Positions 42,130 through 50,242 of a stretch of 50,242 nt of DNA are shown in pieces (within the stretch, counting starts at the first letter, position 1; each line of letters begins with the position of its first letter). This DNA comes from Rhodocyclaceae bacterium. GTDB taxonomy: Bacteria; Pseudomonadota; Gammaproteobacteria; Burkholderiales; Rhodocyclaceae. The notes under the pieces are model-generated. The model did no database searches. It was not told the DNA's origin and saw nothing but the letters and a program-made list of their open reading frames with translations. The DNA lies in the NCBI GenBank assembly GCA_016791205.1, contig JAEUNH010000245.1, forward strand, positions 1 through 50,242, read 5' to 3'. A program made the position numbers and the translations under genes.

Positions 42130-43066
42130 GGAGCGCCAGTGCCTCGAGGCACTCCTGGAAATGCTGGGCGCCCTGGCCGAGCGCGAGCTGCCTGCCCGGC
42201 AGTCGCAGCCCGTAGGCCAGACCCCGGGAATGGGCGTCGATCAGCCAGCGCGTCAGGCGCGACAGCCGCGCCTCGACGTCCAGGCCCTGCGGCAGGGCAT
42301 TCCAATCGAGCCAGACCTGGGCGGCGCTGGCACCGGCGAATTGCTTGGTGAGCAGGATCTGCTCGCGGGCCACGGCTTTCCAGGCAACGTGCCGCGGCGA
42401 ATCCGCCGGCTGGTGGCTGCGCAGGCCGGAGAAATCCTCGCTGCCGCGCCCGCCGCGCGGGCCGCCGTTCTCGCCGTTGGCGGCCAGCGGCAGGGGCGGG
42501 GCCGAGGCCTCCGGTTTCGGATAAACCAGGCAGCGCATATCCGGCTCGACATAGCTCCAGGCGCGCACCAGGCACAGCGGGTAGCGGGTCTCCAGGGTGA
42601 CGCGACCGGGCCGCAGCCAGCCGCGCCGGCGGGCGAGCAGAGGCAGGCTGACGAGGGTGGTCGCCTCGGCGGCCAGGTCGCAGGCCTGCGTCTCGCCGCC
42701 GTCCAGTTTCAGTTCAAGGGCGAAACGGCTCTGCCCGCGGCGGTTGTGCAGCTGCAGGCCGAACCCGGCGTTGTCGCCTGCAAACACCGGCTCGACGCGG
42801 CCGGGCGAGATTTCCAGGTGGACCAGGTTGCGGAAGGTATGCAGCAAAGTCACCAGCCCCAACCCGGCGAGCAGAAAAATCAGGGCGTAGCCCAGGCTCA
42901 GGTTGTAGTTGATGGCGCCGGTCAGCATCAGGACCAGCGATGCCGCGAAGGCCAGGCCGGCCCGCGTCGGCAGGACATACACCCGTCGCTGGCTCAGCCT
43001 GATCGGCGCGGCCTCGGGACCGTAGAGGCGGAACAGCCAGCGCTTGAACGAGGCGACCGCCTGCAT
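42119..43066 (-). CDS. DUF58-domain membrane protein
   Basis: Two N-terminal membrane segments (about 40-85, LAFAASLVLMLTGAINYN and ALIFLLAGLGLVTLL) and a cytoplasmic region with a DUF58 motif (GSEDFSGLRSHQPADSPRHVAWKAVAR). DUF58 proteins are related to von Willebrand A-fold proteins and act together with MoxR ATPases. The ATG giving MQAVASFKRWLF is chosen because it follows the moxR stop by seven bases; the longer frame would need a TTG inside moxR. 315 residues. It overlaps the transglutaminase gene by 11 bases. Confidence 0.9.
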   Translation of the reverse strand: MQAVASFKRWLFRLYGPEAAPIRLSQRRVYVLPTRAGLAFAASLVLMLTGAINYNLSLGYALIFLLAGLGLVTLLHTFRNLVHLEISPGRVEPVFAGDNAGFGLQLHNRRGQSRFALELKLDGGETQACDLAAEATTLVSLPLLARRRGWLRPGRVTLETRYPLCLVRAWSYVEPDMRCLVYPKPEASAPPLPLAANGENGGPRGGRGSEDFSGLRSHQPADSPRHVAWKAVAREQILLTKQFAGASAAQVWLDWNALPQGLDVEARLSRLTRWLIDAHSRGLAYGLRLPGRQLALGQGAQHFQECLEALALHGL

Positions 43067-43073
43067 CCGCGGA

Positions 43074-43994
43074 TCAGGGCAAGGGCACCGCGGCAATCAG
43101 CGCGGCGGCGATTTCCGCCGATGAGGCCGTCTGCATTCCGCTGGAAGGGCGCAGGCGATGGCCGGCGATGGCTGGCAGCACCGCCTGGATGTCTTCCGGC
43201 AGCACCAGGTCGCGGTGGTCGATGAGGGCCCAGGCGCGGGCGGCACGCAGCAGCGCCAGGGCGGCGCGCGGACTGAGGCCGGCGTCGTAGTCGGGCGAGC
43301 GGCGGGTATGCTCGGCCAGCGCCTGCACGTAGGCGATCAGCGCTTCCGAGGCATGCACCTCCGTGACGGACTGCTGCAGTTCGAGCAGTTCTCCCGGGTC
43401 CATGCTGGGGCTCAGGCTGGCCATCATGTCGCGCCGGTCGGCGCCGGCCAGCAGCTCGCGTTCGGCGGCCTGGTCCGGATAGCCCATCTCGATGCGCATC
43501 AGGAAGCGGTCGAGCTGGGATTCCGGCAGCGGGAAAGTACCGATCTGGTGCGAGGGGTTCTGGGTGGCAATTACGAAGAAGGGCTCGGGCAGGGGACGGG
43601 TCTCGCCCTCGCAGGTGACCTGGTGCTCCTCCATGGCTTCGAGCAGCGCGCTCTGGGATTTCGGCATCGCCCGGTTGATTTCGTCGACCAGGATTACCTG
43701 AGCGAAGATCGGGCCGGGGTGGAACTGGAAGCCGCCGCTGTTGCGGTCGTAGATCGACACCCCGATGATGTCCGCCGGCAGCATGTCGGCCGTGCACTGG
43801 ATGCGATGGAAGTTCAGCCCGAGCAGCCTGGCCAGGACATGGGCCAGGATGGTCTTGCCGACGCCCGGCAGATCCTCGATCAGCAGGTGGCCGCGGGCAA
43901 GCAGGCAGACCAGGGCGAGACGGATCTGGCGTTCCTTGCCCAGCACGATGCGGCCGGCCTGGCGGATGGCTTGATCTATCGGCGAGTTGGACAT
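43074..43994 (-). CDS. MoxR-family AAA+ ATPase
   Basis: A 306-residue MoxR-type ATPase thought to act as a chaperone for assembly of membrane or cofactor-containing complexes. Walker A is EDLPGVGKTILAH, Walker B is VILVDEINRA, sensor 1 is FVIATQNP and the arginine-finger region is LDRFLMRIEMGYP. It heads the minus-strand operon with DUF58, transglutaminase and mltB genes. Divergent from the deacetylase-like gene across about 100 bases. Confidence 0.94.
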   Translation of the reverse strand: MSNSPIDQAIRQAGRIVLGKERQIRLALVCLLARGHLLIEDLPGVGKTILAHVLARLLGLNFHRIQCTADMLPADIIGVSIYDRNSGGFQFHPGPIFAQVILVDEINRAMPKSQSALLEAMEEHQVTCEGETRPLPEPFFVIATQNPSHQIGTFPLPESQLDRFLMRIEMGYPDQAAERELLAGADRRDMMASLSPSMDPGELLELQQSVTEVHASEALIAYVQALAEHTRRSPDYDAGLSPRAALALLRAARAWALIDHRDLVLPEDIQAVLPAIAGHRLRPSSGMQTASSAEIAAALIAAVPLP

Positions 43995-44096
43995 GACTTG
44001 GGCGGAAGGCGCAAACGGAGGATAATGGCAGTCAAGCTTTTGAACATTCTATTGCATTTCCGTTCTGCCAAATCCCCAGAAAAGACCGGGTTAATC

Positions 44097-45020
44097 ATGA
44101 CCACCGCATTCATCACGCATCGCGACTGTTGGCTGCATGACATGGGGGCGCATCATCCCGAATGCCCGGAGCGCCTGTCCGCCATCAGCGACCGGCTGAT
44201 CGCCGCCGGACTCGACATGTATTTGTCCTTCTATGATGCGCCGCTGGCCACGCTCGAGCAGATTGCCCGAGTGCATCCGGCCGAGTACGTCCGCGGCATC
44301 GGCGACAGCGCACCGGAAAGCGGCATCGTCCACCTCGATCCGGACACCGCCATGAGCCCGGGCACCTGGACCGCGGCGCTGCGCTCCGCCGGCGCCGGCA
44401 TCCTGGCGACCGACCTGGTGATGGCAGGTGAGGCCGAAAACGCCTTCTGCAGCGTGCGTCCGCCGGGACACCACGCCGAGCGGGCCCGGGCCATGGGTTT
44501 CTGTTTCTTCAACAACATCGCCATCGCCGCCGCCCATGCGATCGAGGTGCACGGGCTCGCACGGGTGGCCGTGGCCGACTTCGATGTCCATCACGGCAAC
44601 GGCACGGAGAACATCTTCGCCAACGATCCGCGGGTGCTGATGGTCAGCACCTTCCAGCATCCGTTCTATCCCTACTGCGGCACCGAAGATCCGGCCCCGA
44701 ACATGCTCAACGTGCCTATGCCGGCCGGCACCCGCAGCGATGGTTTCCGTCAGGCGGTGACCGATGTCTGGCTGCCGGCGCTGCGGGCCTTCGCGCCCGA
44801 AGCGATCTTTATCTCGGCCGGTTTCGACGCCCACTACGAGGACGACATGGCCTCCCTCGGACTGGTCGAAGCCGACTATGCCTGGGTCACCCGCGAACTG
44901 AAGGCCGTCGCCGCCGAGTCGGCACAGGGTCGCATCGTCTCCATGCTCGAAGGCGGCTATGCCCTGTCGGCCCTGGCGCGTAGCGTGACGACACATATCA
45001 AGGCCCTGGCGGATCTGTGA
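44097..45020 (+). CDS. histone deacetylase-family (class II / acetoin utilisation type) amidohydrolase
   Basis: Zinc hydrolase of the arginase/deacetylase fold; bacterial members remove acetyl groups from polyamines or small amides, or from proteins. Active-site blocks: RPPGHHAERARAMGFCFFNNIA with the paired His, DFDVHHGNGTE with metal-binding Asp and His, and SAGFDAHYEDD with the second metal Asp. 307 residues from the ATG giving MTTAFITH, which fits homologues; an in-frame ATG at 44025 has GGAGG three bases upstream and could add 24 residues. The substrate cannot be told from sequence. Confidence 0.93.
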   Translation: MTTAFITHRDCWLHDMGAHHPECPERLSAISDRLIAAGLDMYLSFYDAPLATLEQIARVHPAEYVRGIGDSAPESGIVHLDPDTAMSPGTWTAALRSAGAGILATDLVMAGEAENAFCSVRPPGHHAERARAMGFCFFNNIAIAAAHAIEVHGLARVAVADFDVHHGNGTENIFANDPRVLMVSTFQHPFYPYCGTEDPAPNMLNVPMPAGTRSDGFRQAVTDVWLPALRAFAPEAIFISAGFDAHYEDDMASLGLVEADYAWVTRELKAVAAESAQGRIVSMLEGGYALSALARSVTTHIKALADL

Positions 45021-45137
45021 GCCTCGCCAGAACGATCCGGCGGCAGGACGGTCAACTTTTCCGTCGGGCCGCTCATTTCCCCCTCTGGGCGGCCTCATAA
45101 AGTAGAATTCTCTTTTTCGATCTGCGTACGCAAGCAA

Positions 45138-46016
45138 ATGATTCAAGGTTCGATTGTCGCCATCGTCACGCCCATGCGGACCGATGGCAGCCTGGACTAC
45201 CCGAGGCTCAAGTCCCTGGTGGATTTCCACGTGGCGGAAGGCAGCGACGGGATCGTCATCGTCGGCACCACCGGCGAATCCCCCACGGTGGACGTCGAGG
45301 AGCATTGCGAACTGGTTCGGGCCGCCGTGGAGTATGCCGCCGGCCGCATCCCGGTGATCGCCGGCACCGGCGGCAACTCCACCGCCGAAGCCATCGAGCT
45401 GACGGCCTACGCCAGGAAGGTGGGCGCGACCGCCTCGCTGAACGTGGTGCCGTATTACAACAAGCCGACCCAGGAAGGCCTCTATCGGCATTTCAAGGCG
45501 ATTGCCGAAGCCGTCGACCTGCCGATGATCCTCTACAACGTGCCGGGCCGCACGGTCGCCGACATGAGCAACGAGACCGTCCTGCGCCTGGCCCAGGTGC
45601 CCGGCATCGCCGGCCTCAAGGACGCCACCGCCAGCATGGAGCGCGCCACCGATCTGATCCTGCGCGCGCCGAAGGACTTCGCGCTCTACAGCGGTGACGA
45701 TGCCAGCGCCCTGGCCTTCATCCTGATGGGCGGCCATGGCACGATTTCCGTCACGGCCAACGTGGCGCCCGGGCTGATGCACCAGATGTGCGTCGCCGCC
45801 CTGGAGGGCAAGGCTATCCAGGCGCGCCAGATCAACGCGCGGCTGTTCGGCCTGCATCGCCACCTGTTCATCGAGGCCAACCCGATCCCCGTGAAGTGGG
45901 CGGTAAGCCGGATGGGCCTGATGGAAGGCGGCATCCGGCTGCCCCTGACTCCCTTGTCCGAGCCGCACCAGGACCGCGTGTTGCAAGCCATGCGCGAAGC
46001 CGGCGTGGCCGTCTGA
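45138..46016 (+). CDS. dapA: 4-hydroxy-tetrahydrodipicolinate synthase
   Basis: Condenses pyruvate with aspartate semialdehyde, the first committed step of lysine and diaminopimelate synthesis. Tyr133 (YNVPGRT) and Schiff-base Lys161 (GLKDAT) match E. coli numbering exactly; GTTGESPT and [12 protein letters not shown] are the other signatures. 292 residues, full length. The 117 bases before it contain small GC stems but no clear promoter. It is followed after 26 bases by bamC, the same order as in E. coli. Confidence 0.97.
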   Translation: MIQGSIVAIVTPMRTDGSLDYPRLKSLVDFHVAEGSDGIVIVGTTGESPTVDVEEHCELVRAAVEYAAGRIPVIAGTGGNSTAEAIELTAYARKVGATASLNVVPYYNKPTQEGLYRHFKAIAEAVDLPMILYNVPGRTVADMSNETVLRLAQVPGIAGLKDATASMERATDLILRAPKDFALYSGDDASALAFILMGGHGTISVTANVAPGLMHQMCVAALEGKAIQARQINARLFGLHRHLFIEANPIPVKWAVSRMGLMEGGIRLPLTPLSEPHQDRVLQAMREAGVAV

Positions 46017-46042
46017 CCAGCACTGATTCCGAAAGGCGAAGC

Positions 46043-47176
46043 ATGACCCGTAAGTTGCACCAGGCTTTTTTCCTGTGCGTTGCAGCGGCTGTTGTCGCCG
46101 GCTGCTCGACCAGCATGATCGAGTCGAAGAAAATCGACTACAAATCGGCCGGCAAGCTGCCGCCGCTCGAGATTCCGCCCGATCTGACCTCGCCGAACCG
46201 CGACGAACGCTATGCCGTGCCGGACATCTCGCCGCGCGGCTCGGCGACCTTCTCCGCCTATAGCACCGAGCGCAGCAACACCAAGGATGCTGCTGCGCAG
46301 GATGTGCTACCGCAGATCGACAAGATGCGTGTCGAGCGTTCCGGTAGCCAGCGTTGGCTGGTGGTGGCGGCGACGCCCGACAAGATCTGGCCCAACCTCA
46401 AGGATTTCTGGCAGGAACTGGGTTTCATCGTGAACCTCGAGCTGCCCGATGCGGGCATCATGGAAACCGACTGGGCGGAGAACCGGGCCAAGTTGCCGCA
46501 AGACATGATTCGCGCCACGCTGGGCAAGTTCCTCGACCAGATCTATTCCACTCCCGAACGCGACAAGTTCCGCACCCGCCTGGAAAAAGGCGCAGTCGAA
46601 GGCACTACCGAAATCTACATCAGCCACCGCGGCATGTATGAGATCTATGCCAACGAAGGCAAAGATCGTACCGTATGGCAACCGCGCCCGGCCGATCCTG
46701 AATTGGAGGCAGAGATGCTGCGCAGGCTGATGGTGCGTCTGGGAACCGAAGAGACTCGCGCCCGCACCCTGATGGCGAACGACCCCAAGAAGGAGGAGCG
46801 AGTCCGCCTGGTGCGGTCATCCGGCAATGTCGGCTCACTGCAGCTTCTAGAAGCCTTCGACCGCTCCTGGCGACGCGTCGGGCTGGCCCTGGACCGGGTC
46901 GGGTTCACGGTCGAGGATCGCGACAGGACCAATGGGCTGTATTTTGTCCGCTATGTCGATCCTGAGGCCGGCGACGGCAAGAAGTCGGACGGCGGCATCC
47001 TCAGCAAGCTGAAGTTCTGGGACAGCGGCAAGCCGGCGTCCAATCAGCAATTCCGCATTCTCGTCAAGGGTGACGGCGGCGAAAGCACCGTCCAGATCCT
47101 GACCCGCGAAGGCGGGGTGGATAACTCGGAAACCGCAAAGAAAATCCTGGGGCTGCTCTACGACCAGTTGAAGTGA
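46043..47176 (+). CDS. bamC: outer-membrane assembly lipoprotein BamC (NlpB)
   Basis: Accessory lipoprotein of the BAM complex that inserts beta-barrel proteins. Lipobox VAGC gives lipidated Cys20. The N-terminal unstructured part that wraps BamD reads KLPPLEIPPDLTSP, followed by two helix-grip domains, the second ending in ILTREGGVDNSETAKKILGLL. 377 residues, slightly longer than the E. coli protein. The ATG giving MTRKLHQAFFLC is chosen because it starts the signal peptide; AAAGGCGAAG lies before it. Its stop overlaps the next ATG (TGATG). Confidence 0.94.
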   Translation: MTRKLHQAFFLCVAAAVVAGCSTSMIESKKIDYKSAGKLPPLEIPPDLTSPNRDERYAVPDISPRGSATFSAYSTERSNTKDAAAQDVLPQIDKMRVERSGSQRWLVVAATPDKIWPNLKDFWQELGFIVNLELPDAGIMETDWAENRAKLPQDMIRATLGKFLDQIYSTPERDKFRTRLEKGAVEGTTEIYISHRGMYEIYANEGKDRTVWQPRPADPELEAEMLRRLMVRLGTEETRARTLMANDPKKEERVRLVRSSGNVGSLQLLEAFDRSWRRVGLALDRVGFTVEDRDRTNGLYFVRYVDPEAGDGKKSDGGILSKLKFWDSGKPASNQQFRILVKGDGGESTVQILTREGGVDNSETAKKILGLLYDQLK

Positions 47177-47943
47177 TGCGCTTCGCCTCGCTCGGCAGCG
47201 GCAGCCGCGGCAACGCGCTGCTGGTCGAGGCGGGATCCACCAGGATCCTCATCGACTGCGGTTTTGGCCCGCGCGAGACCCTCGCCCGGTTGGCGCGCCT
47301 GGGTGTCCAGGCGGAGACGCTGGCCGGGATCCTGATCACCCACGAACACAGCGACCACCTGTCGGGCGCTCTGGCGCTGGCGCGACGCCACGAGCTGCGG
47401 CTCTGGATGACCCACGGCACCCGCATGGCCTGTTCCGATGCCGGCGCTCCCCCAGCCCGCTGCGAGTTGATCGACAGCCACCAATCCTTCGAGATCGGCG
47501 ATCTGCTGGTCCAGCCCTTCCCGGTGCCGCACGATGCCCGCGAACCGGTCCAGTTCCTCCTGTCTGACGGCGCCCGCCAGCTGGGGGTGCTGACCGATCT
47601 GGGCTGTTCGACCCCGCATGTCGAACAGGTCCTGGACGGCTGCCAGGCGCTGGTCCTGGAATGCAATCACGATGCCGACATGCTGCGAGACGGGAATTAC
47701 CCGCGCCACCTCAAGCAGCGCATTGCAAGCCGGCTTGGCCATCTCGACAACGCGGCGGCGGCGGCACTGCTGGCCGTCCTGGACCGGCGCCGGTTGCAGC
47801 ATGTCATCGCAGCACATTTAAGCCAGCAGAACAACACCCAGCGGCTGGCCCGCCAGGCGCTTGCGGCTGTCCTCGGCTGCGCCGAGGAGTGGGTTGGCGT
47901 GGCCGACCAGGAAGCCGGTTTTGACTGGCGCGCGATCCTGTAG
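47176..47943 (+). CDS. metallo-beta-lactamase-fold hydrolase, YycJ/WalJ-like
   Basis: A 255-residue MBL-fold protein with metal motif ITHEHSDHLSG near residues 53-63 and a second cluster LECNHDADMLRDG; the N-terminus MRFASLGSGSRGNALLVE is typical of the YycJ-like group, whose members are proposed nucleases or phosphodiesterases. The ATG lies in a TGATG overlap with bamC; a GTG one codon upstream is possible. It is closed by a strong terminator. The substrate is unknown. Confidence 0.92.
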   Translation: MRFASLGSGSRGNALLVEAGSTRILIDCGFGPRETLARLARLGVQAETLAGILITHEHSDHLSGALALARRHELRLWMTHGTRMACSDAGAPPARCELIDSHQSFEIGDLLVQPFPVPHDAREPVQFLLSDGARQLGVLTDLGCSTPHVEQVLDGCQALVLECNHDADMLRDGNYPRHLKQRIASRLGHLDNAAAAALLAVLDRRRLQHVIAAHLSQQNNTQRLARQALAAVLGCAEEWVGVADQEAGFDWRAIL

Positions 47944-47948
47944 ACGAA

Positions 47949-47979
47949 AAAAAGCCGGCCAATGACTGGCCGGCTTTTT
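47949..47979. terminator. bidirectional terminator
   Basis: A 13-bp stem AAAAAGCCGGCCA (47949-47961)/TGGCCGGCTTTTT (47967-47979), loop ATGAC, with T runs on both strands. It serves the MBL-fold gene on the plus strand and the small lipoprotein on the minus strand. Confidence 0.92.
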
Positions 47980-47993
47980 CGGAGAAATCCGAA

Positions 47994-48266
47994 TTACTTC
48001 TTCGGCTCTTCCTTCTTGGCTTCCATGCCGCCCATGGCAGCGGGCTGAGCCGGAGCGGCGGCAGGCGCGCCAGCCATGCCGGACATGCCTTCCATGCCTT
48101 TCGGGGCTTCCATGCCAGCCATGCCGGCGGGCTGGGCCGGGGCGGCGGGAGCAGCAGCGGGAGCAGGGGCCGGTGCCGGAGCGGCAGCAGGCTTGGCTTC
48201 TTCTTTCTTGCCGCAAGCGGTCAGGGCCACGGCAACGAGAGCAGCAACGAGGAGAGATTTTTTCAT
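47994..48266 (-). CDS. small Ala/Pro/Met/Gly-rich lipoprotein of unknown function
   Basis: A 90-residue lipoprotein: signal peptide MKKSLLVAALVAVALTAC with lipobox LTAC (Cys18), then GKKEEAK and a low-complexity body. The body has an AP-repeat run of about 25 residues followed by repeated GM pairs (GMAGME, GMEGMSGMAG, MGGME), and a KKEEPKK end. AAGGGA lies 6 bases before the ATG. No domain is recognised. Met-rich segments can bind copper, but there is no His or further Cys here, so that is speculation. The upstream 130 bases are AT-rich compared with the window and no clear promoter was fixed. Confidence 0.85.
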   Translation of the reverse strand: MKKSLLVAALVAVALTACGKKEEAKPAAAPAPAPAPAAAPAAPAQPAGMAGMEAPKGMEGMSGMAGAPAAAPAQPAAMGGMEAKKEEPKK

Positions 48267-48398
48267 GAGATTTCCCTTATCGATAAAGAAAAAATACAGT
48301 GATGCAACATCCAAAATTTTGGTTTTGACCGGAACGAATCCCGATCAAGAGGGTATTTTAGCAAACTCTTCTAAAAAAAACATAGGCGTTCGGCTCTG

Positions 48399-48881
48399 TC
48401 ACAAGCCCAAATGCGTAGCCGCGATGCCCGGCACGGATTCGGTCCAAAGGTCCTCGAAGCGCTGATGCCAGGCATGGATCTCCTCGGATTGGCCCAGCAG
48501 CAGTTTGCCCCGGAAATGATCCTCGTGAAAGCGGATCACCCCGCTCGTCGAGTCTGCCAGAATGAAGCAGTCCGACAAGCTGCGCAGCGATTCCGAGCTC
48601 TGCCGGACGATGAAGTTGTGGCTGTAGCGCTTGAGCAAGGTCATCAGCCTGGGCGAGTAACGCATCACGTGTTCGGTGTCGTGCAGGACGATTCGCAGCA
48701 TTCGGTCCCGGCCGCCGGCCAAAAAGGCCGAGAGCCGGTCGGCGTATTGCCGACTGCCCAGTCCGGTCTTTTCCAGGTCGCGGTCGAATATGCACAGTTC
48801 CCGGCTGGCCGATGACAGGATACAGTCGATGGCCTGCCGGTAGCCGCTGAGGGTGTCGAAAGGTCCCGGAAGCGTGTCCAT
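48399..48881 (-). CDS. conserved hypothetical protein, DUF7931-like
   Basis: A 160-residue cytoplasmic protein without signal or membrane segments. It has no catalytic motif I can name. The order of segments (LCIFDRDLEKTGLGSR, then a middle part with RIVLHDTEHVMRYSP, and a final part with SDCFILADSTSGVIRFHEDHFRGKLL ending in FEDLWTES) resembles the phospholipase-D-like fold domain found alone or fused to GNAT acetyltransferases in betaproteobacteria, but the HKD catalytic motif is missing. The frame could open further upstream, but the ATG giving MDTLPGPF is the first one with clear protein-like sequence. Divergent from rlmD. Confidence 0.75.
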   Translation of the reverse strand: MDTLPGPFDTLSGYRQAIDCILSSASRELCIFDRDLEKTGLGSRQYADRLSAFLAGGRDRMLRIVLHDTEHVMRYSPRLMTLLKRYSHNFIVRQSSESLRSLSDCFILADSTSGVIRFHEDHFRGKLLLGQSEEIHAWHQRFEDLWTESVPGIAATHLGL

Positions 48882-48991
48882 ACCTGGCTGACAAGGGCAA
48901 GCAATGACGGAATGCTATGACAAGGCAGCGGCCGTTGCAATTCCCCGGCGCCTGCCTACAATTGCGCCTCCATTTCGCCAAGTCTGATCCG

Positions 48992-50242
48992 ATGCCAGAG
49001 GCCATTATCGAATCGCTGGACCACGAGGGCAGGGGAGTAGCCCGGCTGGACGGCAAGACGATCTTCGTCGAAGGGGCGCTGACCGGCGAGCGGGTCAGCT
49101 TTGCCAGCTATCGGCGCAAGCCGAATTACGAGCTGGCGACGGTGAGCGCCATACATGCCGCCAGCGCCTTGCGCACTCCCCCGGGCTGCCCACACTTCGG
49201 CATCTGCGGCGGCTGCAGCATGCAGCATCTCGACGCGGCCGGCCAGACGGCCGTCAAGCAGCGCGTCATGGAGGATGCCTTCTGGCACATTGCCCGGCTG
49301 CGGCCGGAAATCCTGTATCCGGCCATCCAGGGGCCGGCCTGGGGCTATCGTTCGCGCGCCCGTCTGTCGGTGCGACGGGTGCCGAAGAAGGGTGGCGTGC
49401 TGGTGGGCTTTCACGAAAAGCGCAGCAGCTTCATTGCCGATATGGACAGCTGCGCCGTGCTGCCGCCGGCGGTCTCGGCCTTGCTGGCCCTGTTGCGCCG
49501 GCTAATCGACGGCTTGTCGATTGCCGACCGCCTGCCGCAGATCGAGGTGGCGATCGGCGAAAACGTGACGGTGCTGGTGCTGCGCATCCTGCAGCCCCTG
49601 ACTGGCGCCGACGAGGCTTCCCTGCGGGATTTTGCCGAAGCCCATGGCATCCAGTTCTGGCTGCAGCCGAACGGCCCGGAGACGGCGCAGCCCTTCCATC
49701 CGATCGAGGCCCCGCCGCTGGAATATCGCTTGCCGGATTTCTGCCTGCGGCTGCAATTCCGCCCCAACGAGTTCACCCAGGTCAATCACGGCATCAACCG
49801 CATGCTGCTGCGTCGTGCCGTCCAACTGCTGCTGCCGCGGGCAGGAGAGCGCATTGGCGATCTCTTCTGCGGTCTCGGCAATTTCACCCTGCCAATCGCC
49901 CAGAGCGGTGCGTGGGTGCTCGGGGTCGAGGGCAGCAAGGCCTTGGTGCGGCGGGGCGAAATCAATGCCGCCTTGAATGGCCTTGCGGAACGCACCGAAT
50001 TTGCGGCGGCCAACCTGTTCGAAGCGACGCCGGCGCTGCTCGCCGGCTGGGGCCGACTCGACAAGTGGCTGGTGGACCCGCCGCGCGAGGGCGCCATGGA
50101 GCTGTTCAAGGCGCTGGGCGAGGATGGGCCGGGGCGGATCGTCTATGTCTCCTGCAACCCCGCCACGCTGGCCCGCGACGCCGCGTTGCTGGTGCGGGAG
50201 AAGGGCTACCGCCTGTGCGGCGCTGGCATCGCCAACATGTTC
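48992..50242 (+). CDS. rlmD: 23S rRNA (uracil-1939-C5)-methyltransferase RlmD, 3' end cut
   Basis: Makes 5-methyluridine at position 1939 of 23S rRNA. An N-terminal TRAM domain (1-50) is followed by the iron-sulfur ligands Cys66, Cys72, Cys75 and Cys154 ([16 protein letters not shown]), the SAM site [14 protein letters not shown] and the catalytic Cys388 in [12 protein letters not shown]. The first 417 residues are visible; the last 15-25 lie beyond the window. The ATG giving [13 protein letters not shown] fits the family. RumA-type tRNA relatives lack the full cluster, which supports RlmD. Confidence 0.95.
   Translation, partial: MPEAIIESLDHEGRGVARLDGKTIFVEGALTGERVSFASYRRKPNYELATVSAIHAASALRTPPGCPHFGICGGCSMQHLDAAGQTAVKQRVMEDAFWHIARLRPEILYPAIQGPAWGYRSRARLSVRRVPKKGGVLVGFHEKRSSFIADMDSCAVLPPAVSALLALLRRLIDGLSIADRLPQIEVAIGENVTVLVLRILQPLTGADEASLRDFAEAHGIQFWLQPNGPETAQPFHPIEAPPLEYRLPDFCLRLQFRPNEFTQVNHGINRMLLRRAVQLLLPRAGERIGDLFCGLGNFTLPIAQSGAWVLGVEGSKALVRRGEINAALNGLAERTEFAAANLFEATPALLAGWGRLDKWLVDPPREGAMELFKALGEDGPGRIVYVSCNPATLARDAALLVREKGYRLCGAGIANMF

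Noticed and set aside
43066..43096. A longer DUF58 protein starting from TTG at 43096
   Set aside because: It would overlap moxR, adds a Cys/Pro-rich start unlike the family, and the ATG at 43066 fits better.
43998..44026. TTGGGC-17-GATAAT as promoter of the deacetylase-like gene
   Set aside because: The -35 matches only three of six bases, and the -10 overlaps a GGAGG that may be a ribosome binding site for an ATG at 44025.
45047..45094. Small GC stems before dapA as a riboswitch or terminator
   Set aside because: Stems are five to six bp with loops of 9-16 bases and no T run; no lysine riboswitch core was recognised.

Overview
The window is an ordinary, densely packed stretch of chromosome from a high-GC betaproteobacterium. 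Gene content and order (hpnCDE, tig-clpPX-lon-hupB-ppiD, gloB-methyltransferase-rnhA-dnaQ, thrS-infC-rpmI-rplT-pheST-ihfA-merR, surE-pcm-nlpD-rpoS, dapA-bamC) fit the Rhodocyclales/Nitrosomonadales side of the class; that placement is inference from synteny and protein style, without a database search. About 52 protein genes and five tRNAs are supported. No transposase, integrase, phage gene, CRISPR array, rRNA or replication origin was seen, and no gap between genes reaches 300 bases.

Layout. 1-7 kb: tail of a LytTR regulator, the selenouridine pair selU/selD, tesA/ybbA, and hpnE-hpnD-hpnC for squalene synthesis. 6.7-15.3 kb: tRNA-Leu and the protein quality-control block tig-clpP-clpX-lon-hupB, tRNA-Val, tRNA-Asp, ppiD. 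15.3-24.2 kb: fabI, a four-gene peptide-type ABC importer of unusual architecture, mltD. 24.3-28.3 kb: a response-regulator/GGDEF protein with a CheY-like partner, gloB, a methyltransferase, rnhA, dnaQ. 28.3-35.9 kb: tRNA-Val and the translation operon from thrS to ihfA and a MerR-type gene, then tRNA-Pro. 35.9-39.2 kb: surE-pcm-nlpD-rpoS. 39.2-44 kb on the minus strand: moxR-DUF58-transglutaminase-mltB. 44-50 kb: a histone-deacetylase-like enzyme, dapA, bamC, a metallo-beta-lactamase-fold protein, a small Met/Ala/Pro-rich lipoprotein, a conserved unknown, and rlmD cut by the window end.

Themes. Several genes serve the envelope (mltD, mltB, nlpD, bamC, ppiD, fabI, hpnCDE). Regulation is readable in places: a near-consensus heat-shock promoter before lon, a sigma-70 promoter for hupB framed by a 13-bp inverted repeat, an AUC start codon on infC, a 25-bp-class RNA hairpin before thrS, and an intrinsic terminator just before pheS. 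I found no clearly new multi-gene system. The most unusual items are an in-frame palindromic repeat insertion inside selU, the thrS leader hairpin, the hupB promoter repeat, and the ABC importer with a doubly anchored binding protein and an extended permease.
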